Made by a program: the position numbers and the translations under genes. Below are positions 11,977 to 22,466 of a stretch of DNA of 64,000 nt, one piece after another. The first letter of the stretch is position 1, and the number at the start of each line of letters is the position of its first letter. The notes under the pieces are model-generated. The model saw only the letters and a list, made by a program, of their open reading frames with translations, was not told the origin of the DNA and made no database searches. The stretch lies in contig JAFEMH010006975.1 of the NCBI GenBank assembly GCA_022495995.1, positions 42,542-106,541 of the forward strand, in the 5' to 3' direction. This DNA is from Adenophora triphylla var. japonica. Lineage: Eukaryota; Streptophyta; Magnoliopsida; Asterales; Campanulaceae.

Positions 11977-13270
11977 AAAAATAATGGAAGAAGCAAGAGC
12001 CCACGTAGATAACTATAGCCTCAATAGTACCTTGGTGATGCCGGGTAAATAAGGAGGAATCTGCTTGACTATTAAAGAAGCCGAGAGAGAGAAAAAGAGA
12101 CGACAGTTTTAGAGGAACCCCCTAACTTAGGTTTTTCTTTCGTCCAAACAACCTACTTACTTTCACATTTTTTTCAATTGAGGCAATCTACTCATTAGTG
12201 GCCTATATATACAATGTACTTTTGAGTTCATTTTCTAACAAGGTATATACTAAATTTTTCATTAACGGTGTTAAAAATCCTAACATAATGATGATATGGC
12301 AAATGAGATGTAATTTAGTTAACCCAAACATCATTTTCAAGGGTAAAATTGTAAAATTACATTAATAAAAATAACTTTCGTTAACTTCATCATCTCCCTC
12401 AAGCCCAACAACTACCCCACCAGTCCACCACCTCTCTCCTAACCCTCCACCACAACCACAATCTCTCTGTACCACCACCCATCACCATCACCACCGCCAA
12501 AAATCACCGCACCCAATCACAACCCCACCTAACAAACTCCACCATTCATCAACCACCCCAGCCATCAAACTCCATTTGAAATTCACTCTTCTTCAACATC
12601 CTTTAAAACTAATTTCTCACTAAACCCAAATTCAAACTAAAAAGTTAAATCAAACAAGACAGTAACCTAGATTTGAAAAATGGCATCAAGAACTTTATAT
12701 ATGTGAGGATTTCAACCAAAATTAAGATTTGAAAAAAACCTAATATTTAAAAAGTAACCCAGATTTAAAATTAAGATTGTAAGCCAGATTTGAACCTTGA
12801 ATAAAATTTAGAATTCAAGATGTGGTTTTCACCCCATAATTAAGATTAAAAAAACCCAAATTATTTGAGCCTAGACATTCACAAAGACCAGAGACAATGG
12901 TCGGAGTTCAGTTGGTCAATCGGAGGTCGAAGAGGTTAGGGACGCCAAAAAAATGGGGGTGAGGGAGCTCGATCGGTCCTGAAGATTAACGATGGTTAGA
13001 TCCCAGTCTATGAAAGTTGAGGGATCTCAGGGTGTAATAGGATGTGGTTGTAATGCCGAGTGGATAAGAGGGAGTAGGAGACAAGGGAAGAAGAGGAGGC
13101 GGTAATGGAGGGTGAGGGGAGTAACCGAAAAGTGAAGGTGATAGAGGGTGGAGGGTGGAGGCGGTTGGATTTGGGGAGATGAGGAGAAGATAAAGTTGAA
13201 GGGTGGAGGTGGGTTGATTTTGTGAAGAAGAAGTTCAAACTATGATGAGCAAGTCAACAAGGTCAACATG
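11977..13270. other. Intergenic, unassigned repetitive DNA
   Basis: About 12400-12560 is a CCACCA/ACCACC-rich purine-pyrimidine-biased stretch, and 13020-13210 is GGAGGTGG-rich, i.e. opposite strand bias. Together they look like the outer parts of a degraded element, but I could not match convincing termini. A minus-strand frame at 13238-13008 is compositionally biased (Pro/Ser/Leu) and not trusted. Confidence 0.35.
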
Positions 13271-13295
13271 CTCCTAAACCTAGATCCTAGTATAT

Positions 13296-13583
13296 GAAAG
13301 AAGACTGGCTGCTCAGATGAGGATGGTGAACTACAAGCAAAGAACCAAAGCCTATCATGACAAATACGTCAACAAGAGAGTATTCCAAGTCGAAGATTGG
13401 GTACTTAGAAAAATTGAAGCAACTGGCAGGTTGGCTGAACAAAACAAGCTCTGTCCAAACTGGGAAGACCCCTATGTCATTACTCAAGTTATCAGAGAAG
13501 GGACTTACTGAATGAAGACCCCAAAGAGACAAGAGCTGAAACATCCGTGGCATTCTGATAATCTACGAAAATATTATCACTAG
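13296..13583 (+). pseudogene. Ty3/gypsy integrase C-terminal fragment
   Basis: Translation shows the tail of a gypsy integrase: YHDKYVNKRVFQVEDWVLRK, then LCPNWEDPYVITQVIREGTY, a stop codon at 13509-13511 where the family has Y-x-L, then KHPWHSDNLRKYYH and a terminal stop at 13581-13583. This matches the usual pol end of Tat-type elements. It is truncated upstream and interrupted by the in-frame stop, so nonfunctional. Confidence 0.85.
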
Positions 13584-13717
13584 TTTATAGTCTGTCTTTT
13601 ATGTAATAGATTAGTATTTTCTTTTCTAGTTATTTTTAATAGGATTACAGTTCGATTTAATCAATTTCAGTTAATGAAGATTTAGTTTTCATCAATACTA
13701 AAGACTAGCAAGACAAA

Positions 13718-14110
13718 TGATGAGGAGCCCCTCCTCGGCATCAAGGGATAAACTCCCACAAATTAGCTAATACATATGATCGAACGACCTTACTCGGCAT
13801 AGAGAGGTAAAATATCAAAAAATTACCTAAGACCTATGACCGAACGACCTTCCTCGACATAGAGAGGTAAAACATTAAAAATTGTCTAATACATATGGCC
13901 GAACGACCCTCCTCGGCATAAGAGGTAAAGCATTAAAAATTATCTAAGACCTATGGTCGAGCACCCTTCCTCGGCATAGAGAGATAAAATCAGACAATAG
14001 CCTAAGCGTCATGCCGAGGAACCTTCTTCGGCCTGATGACCGAAACTTGCAAATTTACCAAGCGTTTAAAATCGAACGAGCTTCCTCGGTTTAAACAAGT
14101 TAAAGCTTGA
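13718..14110 (+). repeat. Minisatellite, about 60-bp units, 3' region of the Tat-like element
   Basis: Five to six imperfect units with the common core CGAACGACCTTCCTCGGCAT followed by AGAGAGGTAAAA and an A/T-rich spacer. Units begin near 13728, 13785, 13845, 13905 and 13960, then decay. The motif CCTCGGCAT recurs elsewhere in the element. Confidence 0.8.
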
Positions 14111-14336
14111 ATGACGAGAAGGACTTCCTCGCCTTCCCAAGTTAGTTTGCACTTTTACAAATACTCAACAAATAAACATACAACATATATGCAACACAAT
14201 AAACATTCAAGTTAAAGGCAGTTCATATCAAAGCAGGCAAAAAGACGACGAAGGGTTAAAGAAAGGCATAATATTGATAGTCATTGAAGTACAAAGAGCC
14301 TATTCTATTACATCGTTCAAACAAAATAAGAAGACC

Positions 14337-17300
14337 CTAACCTTGATCGTCTCCCCTAAATAGTTCCTCTTGCTCTACGGCAACATCTGGGATGATGATT
14401 TGATCAGCTCGGGGCTCCTCGATTTGCACCTTCCCGGCATCCTCCTCCTCGTCAGAAGCCTCCTCATCTTGTATCTTCTTGATCAAAGCGTTAATATTTT
14501 GAGGATCAACTGTAGGGGGACCCATGCCTCTCGACCTTCCCTATCATCAAGGGCGACAATAACTTTGAGGGCATTCTCCAAAAATGGCACCAAGGCATGG
14601 CCAGACCGGGCAAGGCCATCATAAGCATCTTGACAGACAAGATGTGCAAGCATACCCACGTCGTCGTGAAGAGTTGGGTCCACCACGACCCTTCTGGCTA
14701 AATGGAGGTAACCGTCGGAATACATGGTGGCCGTCTTGTCGGGCAGAGCTTGTTTGAAGGCCGAGCTAGCCTTGAACTGGGAGACTGCCTCAACAATTTT
14801 AGAAGGTAAGCTAGCCTCTAACTGATTATACCGAGCAGCTGCTTCATCGGCATTTCTCCCCAACTCAGCTTGGAGCTCTTCTATCTTTGCCTGCTCGGCC
14901 TTACGAGCCTCTTCGACTTTGGCTTGGGCCTCCTTGGCACTCTTCTCAGCTTCCTCGGCCTTTGCCCTGCCCGCCTTCTGCTCGTGCACTTCAGCCCTCG
15001 AGGAATTCAGCAGCCCCACGACTTTAGCCACATCGGCCTTATTCTTCTCGATATGTCTGTTGAGCCTTTGCTTCAGATCGTCAGCAGCTTTACTTTTAAT
15101 AGCTTCATAAGCTGTGATGGTGGCAAGCTATATGAACAAGAATTATCAGAAAAAAAAAAAGAAGAAGATACAAGTACTATGAATAAACGAGAAAGGAAAA
15201 AGAAAACTACGAGGAGGTATACCTCGCTGAGAATATGGTCTTTTGTGTTGGCCAAGTGCTCCCTGCTCGGTCGGAAGTCAATGAAAACATCGAGCAAGTC
15301 TTCATCCATTGCTCGGTGGACTATAGGCTGACCTAGCCTGAGCTTGGGGCCCTTCCTGGCCAACACATCTAGCCCCTTGATGGTGGGGTAAATGACCAAT
15401 TCCTTAGCAACCACCCCGGCCTCAGCATAAGTTTTGACATGCGGGGCAGTGACCTCTTGGGAGGAAGAGACAGCAACAACTCTATTCGAGGAAGGTTCCT
15501 CGGGAAAGCCTCAGTACTTGGCCTTTTTGGCTAGGAGTCCTTTGGACGGCCTCTGCCTCCTCGGCACCAGCTAGACCGACATGCATCTGGGCCTCGACGG
15601 CTTCAATGGCTCGAGTCTGGGAGCTATACCCCTCTTCGACTTGGGCATCTTGCCCGTCATTCCCTTTCTTTGTGGAGGTAGTAACACCCCCCCACCGACT
15701 TCAAGGGCAACGCCCCAGCTTCCTTGGTGGATAATATTGATTGACTATGAGCGACATCGGATTGCCTCTTGCTTTTGGACGAGGATCGAGAGGTCCTGCT
15801 CTTCAACTTCAATAGAGCTTAGGGATCGAGAATCTCTTCCTCCATTTGTTTGATTTGCTCCTCAGTTAAATCTGCAAGAGACGAGAAAGGGCAGTTAATT
15901 AAATGACAAGGAGGGATAAAAGCAAAATAGAAATTGCACAAGTATGGGAAATATGAGAAGGTGAAAAATTTACAGCCAACGATGTCATCCTCGGCGAGAC
16001 ATTTGTCATCATAGAGTTTACAAACATCACACTCATCGTGAAAGACTAGACCGGGATGCACCCTATAGTCTGGATACCTATTCCCCCTCACTACTGGAGC
16101 CATGGGCACTACCCCGTCTAATGGACCTGGCATGATGCCGATATATAGTACCTCTGATCGGTCTCCAAAGTGGACCAGATTGCCTACCTCGGTGAATTGC
16201 CTTAGTCTCTCAATCAATTGGCCACTTCACATCGGCCTCTACACCTGCTCAGGTACTCCAGAAAGTTTCGAGGGAGCAGCAAACTCCCAGCCTTGTCGGC
16301 TCTCCACCCAAACGACGTGGTTATTCCACCCGAATACCTTGCTCGACATGGGGTAGATACATTTTGGTTGGTTTGGATCACTCCTTATCACCACCAGCCT
16401 TGTATCCTCCTTGTAACTCACGGTGTATAAATGATGAAACGCAGACTGACAAGGCTCAAAGCCTAAGCTACGACAAAGTACAATGAAGCCGGTGAGGAAT
16501 CTCACGGCGTTGGTACCTAGCATAGCCGGGACGACTTGCATATCCACAAGGAATTCATTTATAAAAGGGTCTAATGGAAGACGGAGGCCCAGTTGAAACT
16601 GCTTATAGAATAAATGGACATGGTTCAGACTATAGTAAAAGTTAGTCACAACTTTCTCGGTCTTAAGTGGGACACCTGGGAAGTAACTAAGTCGGTACTC
16701 TTCCCTCGATACCCCATACCTAGAATGAAGTTCCTCTATCATGGGTTCCCCGACTATAATGGGTTTGGGCCTAGGGGTATAAGTCCTACCTCAGCCAGAT
16801 CTACCCCGGGCACTTCCTTGGCCTCCAGATTAGGCTCCCTCGGCAAAAGCATCTACGATCCTCCCAGAAGTCGAGGGACCAGTAAGACAAGCAACACCAC
16901 TTCCTCTTCCGATCATAGCTGCACAAATGAAATAACAAGAGTCAAAATTTGGCCAAGGAAAAATGAGGGACGAGGACGAGTATCCCTCCTCGTTCTATAA
17001 ACAAAAATCGAGGAGGAATCCTTACCTAACAATGGAGGGCGCTCCAAATGGTCATACTTCAAGTAGTAGAGGTTTATATGGTCAAGAATCTCAGTCCAAC
17101 CATGGAACAACACAAGTTTGGGGACTCAACGTCAAGTCGGTCAATTCGAAATCGACTAGGATAACGTACGTCGGTTTTAGGAGATTGGTACCTCGTCAGA
17201 ATCTCATTTATCTCGTTCAAACTCAACATCATCCACGGCCTATCAGTTCTCTGATAAATCCTAAGGTTTTGGATATGATAACAATATAAGGCATAGGGAT

Positions 17301-17343
17301 TACTTCTCCACATTCTGGCCATCTCAAAAAACGAGGAAGGCAC
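14337..17343 (-). pseudogene. Antisense extra ORF of the Tat-like element (gypsy-associated domain plus coiled coil)
   Basis: Reads opposite to pol and behaves like a spliced gene. Plausible introns with good borders: 17025-16919 (TTAG|GTAAGG to GTGCAG), 15973-15872 (GCT|GTAAAT to TTGCAG), 15221-15128 (GAG|GTATAC to TATAG). An N-terminal part (17343-17026) starts MPSSFFEMARMWRSNP. The 16742-16239 segment has LRLPLDPFINEFLVDMQVVP and VRFLTGFIVLCRSLG, which I relate to the plant family annotated 'putative gypsy type transposon' (Transposase_28). The 15127-14483 segment is a long Ala/Glu/Lys-rich coiled coil (KAEEAEKSAKEAQAKVEEAR). An acidic tail (EEASDEEEDAGK) ends at 14337. Several stops and frameshifts (near 16830, 16230, 15550, 14510) show decay. 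The role is unknown; the domain match is from memory, not searched. Confidence 0.7.
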
Positions 17344-17877
17344 AAGAAATCACTCAAAATTGTTTAATAAAAGCTTTAAACAAGTACAAAAATGGCAGTT
17401 CAAGAACACGCCAAGCACAAATAACCCATAAATTTGCAAAGAAAGTTAGGAGATTGAGAAGAGTTTTTACCTGAATCGAAGATTGTTGAAGGAGATACGA
17501 ACCAACTCAGAATAGACACCAAATAGTGACCGGAAAATCAAGAAATCAAGAACACGTCGCCGACGGATTTGAAGCTTAATAGTTCTCTCTCAAGGTTGAA
17601 TAGTGATAAAAGAGTAAAAAGGAAGTGAGTTTTAGCTTTTATACCCAAATCTGAAACGGGTATGAGCCAAAATCCGGGTAAATCTCTTTCATGCAATTAA
17701 TGTTCTAGAGAGTTCCAATACGAATGTCAGACCTCAATATCCGCGTCCATCACTGTCGATTTAACCGATGGATAATGAAGTGTCTTATGACACGTAAAAG
17801 TCCGTTCGTATTCGTTTAAGCTGAGGTAGAGCACCACTTTCTCCTCGGCATAGCTGAGCTAGAAAGTCGGGGGCCAA

Positions 17878-18471
17878 TGAACAGTATAAATCGAGGTACG
17901 AATGTGGATCGGGCCGAGTAAAGCCTAATGGAAATGGTCCAAAATATAATTCATACAAGTCTCAAGTATGACAAAGGGAGTGGGTTTTTCCTACGTTTGC
18001 TCGTCTTGCTTACTCGTCATTCTCACTATTTTGACCTATACATAGCATAACGAATAATGATTAAGGCACAACAATTATATATGCCGAGCAAGGCATCCAG
18101 CCAGGCCGACCTAGGCCTCATTTGAAGTCGAGGAGCTCACTTCTCGGTCATCAGCAAAGCAAGGAAATGGGCTTCCCCATCCTTACCATTCTCTTCCTCG
18201 ATAACAAACCAGGCCGACCAAGCATCGTATGCCGAGGAGATCTCCTCCAAGGCGTACGTGCAGAATATGTTCTCTAATCATACTCAAATAAGGATTGTGA
18301 ATAAGTATAATCCTTCTAGGATTATAACCTTATCTCACACGCATTCCTATTCAACATAGACTCTACAATGCTATGTCTATAAATACAAGCCATAATTCAC
18401 ATTATTTTGGTAACACATCTTTTGACTCTAAACTTTTGTCATTATCAATAAAATTTCCACCAGTTACTCCA
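17878..18471 (+). repeat. Probable 3' LTR of the Tat-like element
   Basis: Begins TGAACAGTATAAATCG after a purine-rich tract and ends ACTCCA. It contains a TATA-like box TATAAATA (18378-18385) and an AATAAA signal at about 18447, i.e. a promoter and polyadenylation layout expected of an LTR. No second copy lies in the window, so both borders are inferred. Confidence 0.55.
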
Positions 18472-18667
18472 AATAAAAATATTTAAATTTAGTTTTAATG
18501 ATTTTCCAAGTAAATATATCTATAATTTAGTTTTGATATTTACATTTTATTTGTAAAATTCTTTCCATCCCAAAAAAAAAAATAAAGGAAGAATTCCCTC
18601 TATCAAACCAAGCAACCGGCACTTCAAGCAACTAACATTTCATGTAACATTATCGTATCTAAATTAA

Positions 18668-19000
18668 TACTCCGTCCGTTTCAGAAAATTCGTCACTTTT
18701 TATTTAAAATGGCGTCCCGTCCGTCATTTTTTATTCAAAATGGCGTCCCGTTTGAAGCATCACCTTTCCTAAAATGAAAATGTTTTATTAATATTCTATT
18801 ATCCCACTAACTATTCCCTCCACTCATTCTCTTTCCTAAAACACTATTACACTCACAACACTTTTTAAATTTACTATTTCCTCCACTAATTCTCTCTCCT
18901 CTTTTCAAATTACATTCACAACATTTTTTCTTCCCACTTTTTTCCTTAATTTGCGTGTCAAACCTAAAATGGTGACATATTTCTTGAGACGGAGGGAGTA
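18668..19000. mobile_element. Stowaway MITE, subfamily with GCGTCCCGTTTGAAGC
   Basis: TA then CTCCGTCCGTTTC at the left, GAGACGGAGGGAG then TA at the right. The interior shares ATGGCGTCCCGTTTGAAGC and TTAATTTGCGTGTCA with the copy at 42545-42846. A 60-bp portion near the left end is duplicated. Confidence 0.88.
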
Positions 19001-19213
19001 TATTTATTAGTAGAATTTTGGGCTAAGTTTAAGAAGTAGTTTAAGGAGTAGGATAAAATATGAGGTTCCCTCAAATTATGGGTCAAATTATGGGTCATCT
19101 GCAATTGAGCTAACTACACACCCTCAAAATCGGTCTGATACTAACACATGGTGTTATTGCAAATCATATCTAAAGCGAATGAACATGTATGTTGAGTTCG
19201 TGCAACCAAACAA

Positions 19214-19509
19214 TCTATAGTATAAATTAAACCCCTCCGTGAACAGTTCTATGAACAGTTTCGGAGGGGTTTTTCCCTATTTTGCCCTCATTATTTAGTC
19301 TATTTCCTATTTTGCCTTTAATTTGTGCTAAGACTTTGGGTTTGGGCTAAGACTTTGGGTTTAGGCTAAGAGTGGGCTTAAGGAGGGTTTACTTAAATTA
19401 ATTAAGTAACTGATTTTTTTATTTTTTTTTAAATTAAAAAAAAATTAATTTGAAAAAAAAAAAAAAAAAAAACACACCCGTGTCCTTGGACACGGGCATA
19501 TGTACTAGT
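19214..19509 (+). mobile_element. Short nonautonomous Helitron (copy 1)
   Basis: Starts TCTATAGTATAAATT after an A. It ends CTAG followed by T, preceded by a perfect hairpin CCCGTGTCCTTGGACACGGG (19477-19496). These are the Helitron hallmarks: 5' TC, 3' hairpin then CTAG, insertion between A and T, no target duplication. A 5' subterminal stem AAACCCCTCCG / CGGAGGGGTTT (19229-19239, 19262-19272) encloses a GAACAGTTCTATGAACAGTT loop. Confidence 0.85.
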
Positions 19510-19523
19510 ATCCAATACTATAA

Positions 19524-19950
19524 TCTACTCCCTCCGTCCCACGTTAGTTGAGACTTCTTTCCCTTTTGGCGTCACGTTAATATCCGCACCAAAAAGGAAA
19601 TTTTATATTAATAAAATATTCACCCAACCCCACTCATTCTCTCTCCTACATTATTTTAATACTCACAACACCATTATAATTTATTACACCCTCCACTCAT
19701 TCTCTCTCCACTCATTCTTTTACACTCACAACATTTTATTAAAATATCATATTCCTTAATTCCCGTGCAAACAGTGTTTGTGCTAATACTAATGGGACGG
19801 AGGGAGTATAGTATAAATGGAACCCCCTTTTGAACAGTTCTATGAACAGTTCCAAGGGGGGAAATTCTCATTTTGCCCTTAATTTTTTTTTTTAAATTTT
19901 AAAAAAATTAAAAAAAAAAAAACGTGATCTTGAACACGAGCTTAGGCTAG
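19524..19950 (+). mobile_element. Short nonautonomous Helitron (copy 2), split by a Stowaway
   Basis: Same family as the neighbouring copy: shares TATAGTATAAAT and GAACAGTTCTATGAACAGTT and has a decayed 3' hairpin (CGTGATC...ACACG) before CTAG at 19947-19950. The first bases TC are at 19524-19525; the next TA is the target of the MITE at 19526-19808. Without that MITE the terminus reads TCTATAGTATAAATGG. Confidence 0.8.
19526..19808. mobile_element. Stowaway MITE inside a Helitron terminus
   Basis: TA, CTCCCTCCGTCCC left; GGGACGGAGGGAG, TA right. Interior with TCATTCTCTCTCC motifs common to this family. Confidence 0.92.
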
Positions 19951-20111
19951 TGGTTAAATATATGAGACACTAGGGACTAGTGACGTCTAACATAGGCTTT
20001 AGCGATTGTACGGTCGAAGAAAGAAACTAAAACAAAATAAGAAGATGGTGGAATGATACTTGACCAATTTTAAAGGACCAACACAATCTCTTTGAGAGAT
20101 AGTTTCCTAAT

Positions 20112-20566
20112 AACAACTCTAATGGTGAGTATCAAAATTAAATTTTGATACACACATGAAGGATGAATGAGTTAGCATCTTCAATTCTAAATATCATTGA
20201 TATCAAATTTTGATAAACAGTTAGGAAAGGTACCAAATTTGGTACCTTGATTAACTTCTTCGCTTTGTCAAGTATATTAATATATCATTTAATTATTTAT
20301 TTAACATATAAATTTTATTTTGTTTAATTTTTTGTATATTTATAAAACACAAAATTAAATTATTAATTTCTCAATGGAAAAGAAATACTTTTTTATTTAT
20401 TAGTATACATATTTTATTTTACTTTATTTTATTTTATATTCAATTAGTATCCAATTATTATTTAACACTAGTATATATTTAATTATTAAAAGTATTAATG
20501 TGAAAGAATTTCAATAAACAAAAAAATTGACTCATTAATTTGATACCTACTATTAGAGATGGTAAT
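20112..20566. mobile_element. Unclassified short TIR element
   Basis: Left end CTCTAATGGTGAGTATCAAA pairs with the inverted right end CTCTAATAGTAGGTATCAAA. The interior is AT-rich without coding. Exact termini and target duplication are not clear; Harbinger/Tourist or hAT origin is possible. Confidence 0.55.
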
Positions 20567-20695
20567 TTGATACTGTGTCAATGAAAATGAAAGAAGATGT
20601 CATACCACACCATTAATAAATGAATGTCTATTTTTTAAAAATTCTAAAAAAAAATTAAAACTCAAAAGATAAAATAGCAAATATGTAAAAACATA

Positions 20696-20976
20696 TACTC
20701 CCTCCGTCCCACCAATTGCTTCACCATTTTCCTTGGGCACGGGAATTATGGTAATGGGAGGGAAAAAAAAATGTTGTGAGTGTAATTTGAAAATAGGAGA
20801 GAGAATTAGTGGAGGGAATAATAAATTATAATGGTGTTGTGAGTATTAAAATAATGTAGGAGAGAGAATGAGTGGAGGAAATAATAATATTTTATGTCCA
20901 AAAAAGGAAAGGTGAAGCTTCTAACGGGACGTCCTTTTGGGTAATTGGTGAAGCTTTTATTGGGACGGAGGGAGTA
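20696..20976. mobile_element. Stowaway MITE
   Basis: TA, CTCCCTCCGTCCC left and GGGACGGAGGGAG, TA right. The interior contains GGAGAGAGAATTAGTGGAGG-type family sequence. Confidence 0.92.
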
Positions 20977-21176
20977 TATAAATATATTTTAGCAAAAAAA
21001 AAAAAAGCCAAAAACTTATAAAAAACGCATTTTTTCATAAGTTTACGAAAAAACGTGTTTTAAAATTACCGTAAAACTTTACCCATCGCACTCTCTCTCT
21101 ACTCTCTCTCTCTAAACGTTTTTCAGAGAGCTTCTCTCTCTAATCGCTGATCGTTCCTCACCGTCTTCTCTCTACC

Positions 21177-21540
21177 CATTCGTCGGCGACCCAAATTCCC
21201 TCAATCTCCCACCTCCGTTCCACCGCTACCTCATCCTACTTCGACGGCGAACCCCAAACCATCGACAATTTCCTCACCGTTCTCCATCATCTCTAAACCC
21301 ATTCACCGACTAATCGATTCCACCAGTTCTATCTGCTCTCCCCAAAACAACGACCTCACTCAATTCTCTCTCAATCGCTCCTCAACCTTGCCCGGCTCCA
21401 ATTACTTTGCTTCCTGGGATTTCACCGTCGACCCCTGTAACTTCGCCGGCGTTTATTGCGATGGCGAAAAGGTCATTGCCTTGAACCTCGGCGACCCCCG
21501 CGCTGGTTCTCCTGGTTTATCCGGCCGTCTTGACCTGTGA
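21177..21540 (+). pseudogene. Captured fragment of an LRR protein gene (N-terminal cap exon)
   Basis: Frame on the plus strand, C-terminal part: LPGSNYFASWDFTVDPCNFA, then GVYCDGEKVIALNLGDPRAG, then SPGLSGRLDL and a TGA at about 21538-21540. This is the cysteine-bearing N-terminal cap (WDF...DPC..AGVYCD) of plant leucine-rich-repeat proteins followed by the first LRR strand. The parent gene would continue past GRLD; here the similarity stops and non-exon sequence begins. Upstream, the C/T-rich 5' part may derive from the same gene's leader. It is a fragment, not a working gene. Confidence 0.75.
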
Positions 21541-21589
21541 TTTGGAACGGAGGTATGAGTACGTTCCGACGAACCAAATTTAATTCGAG

Positions 21590-22130
21590 TGCTAGTGCAT
21601 TTTAATTCGAGTGCCAGTTCATGTGTTTTGGAATGCTAGTACAACCCGTCGTGCAGAACAAATCAGATGGGAATTTGAGTGCTAGTGTATGTATTTTTGA
21701 GTGCCAGTGTATGTGTTTTTGAATGCCAGTGCATGTGTTTTTGAATGCCAGTGCTTGTGTTTTTGAGAGCCAGCAAAAATGATTACCAGTGTTTTTGAGT
21801 GTCAGTGTATGTGTTTTTGAGTGCTAGTGCATGTATTTTTGAATGCCAGTACATGTGTTTTTGAATGCCGGTGCTTGTGTTTTTGAGAGGCAGCAAAAAT
21901 GTTAGCATAATAAAGTGCCAGTGTTAGTGTAACAGAGTGCCAGTGTGAAGAGTGCCAGTTCATGTATATAAAAGTGCCCGTGTAAAAAATGCCAGTGCCA
22001 ATTTAACAAAGTGCCAGTATTAGTGTACTGACATTTTGTTAAACTGACACTGTCACTTTTTACTGGCACTTTGTTACACATGCACTGACACTTTGTCACA
22101 CTGACACTTTGTTAAACTGGCACTGACACA
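21590..22130 (+). repeat. GTGCCAGT / ACTGACAC minisatellite
   Basis: Short units such as GAGTGCCAGTGTATGTGTTTTT repeat through about 21590-21990; from about 22020 the same motif appears in inverse orientation (ACTGACACTTTGTTA). The array therefore folds back on itself. The same motif family fills the element at 55597-56588. Confidence 0.8.
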
Positions 22131-22320
22131 AATGGAGAAACACAAAACACGTTTTTTCTATGTGTAAAAAAGAACGCATTTTTTATAAGACCAACTCAAA
22201 ACAATATGAAAAAAATAATTATTCCCGTGAAAGTTTGATAGAAGTTATAGATGCACCTTTCTGAATAATAATTTTAGAATTTATAAAACAAAATTTAATT
22301 ACAATATAATATTAGGAAAA

Positions 22321-22466
22321 GGGGTTTGATTGGGCCACGTGTCGTTAAATTATCATCTAAACAAACAACGGTAACCAACCATTTGAACGAATGAGCAGAA
22401 GATATTTCACTCTAACACATCAACTACTTTAAGCGCGAAAACAACTAATCAATCTCTAAATAAACC
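22321..22466 (+). promoter_or_regulatory. Phosphatase gene upstream region with G-box
   Basis: The palindromic G-box CACGTG lies at 22336-22341 within GGCCACGTGTCG, 126 bp before the ATG. G-boxes bind bZIP/bHLH factors and are common in light- or ABA-responsive promoters, which would suit a photosynthesis-related gene; regulation itself is inferred. No classical TATA box is evident. Confidence 0.45.

Larger units (their letters stand above)
13275..18471 (+). mobile_element. 3' part of a Tat-like Ty3/gypsy retrotransposon with antisense extra ORF
   Basis: Order on the plus strand: integrase C-terminal fragment (13296-13583), 3' minisatellite (about 13718-14110), a long segment carrying a minus-strand intron-bearing ORF (17343-14337), a purine-rich tract ending AAAGTCGGGGG, and a probable 3' LTR (17878-18471). 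The 5' LTR, gag and most of pol are absent. Tat-lineage (Ogre/Retand-type) elements are known for long pol-LTR spacers, tandem repeats there and extra ORFs, sometimes antisense; this layout fits. The left border near 13275 is approximate. Confidence 0.75.
21015..22189 (+). mobile_element. Mutator-like TIR element with captured gene exon (Pack-MULE-like)
   Basis: Left terminus CTTATAAAAAACGCATTTTT followed by AAAAAACGTGTTTT; the right end is its inverse (minus strand: CTTATAAAAAATGCG then AAAAAACGTGTTTT), about 48 bp on each side. Between them lie a GC-richer exon-like stretch encoding part of an LRR protein (21177-21540) and a minisatellite (about 21590-22130). The target duplication was not resolved. 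Capture of host exons between long TIRs is the behaviour of Pack-MULEs; assignment to MULE is inferred from that and from TIR length. Confidence 0.65.

Noticed and set aside
12365..13260. Possible second gene capture (CCACCA-rich and GGTGGAGG-rich arms)
   Set aside because: I could not find convincing termini or a protein domain, so it is left as unassigned repetitive DNA.
13718..14110. CRISPR-like array
   Set aside because: Units are directly adjacent, imperfect and lack unique spacers, and the DNA is from a plant nucleus. It is a retroelement minisatellite.
14870..15331. Plus-strand frames over the coiled-coil region
   Set aside because: They are antisense to the Ala/Glu-rich exon of the extra ORF; the minus strand has the splice sites and the coherent domain.
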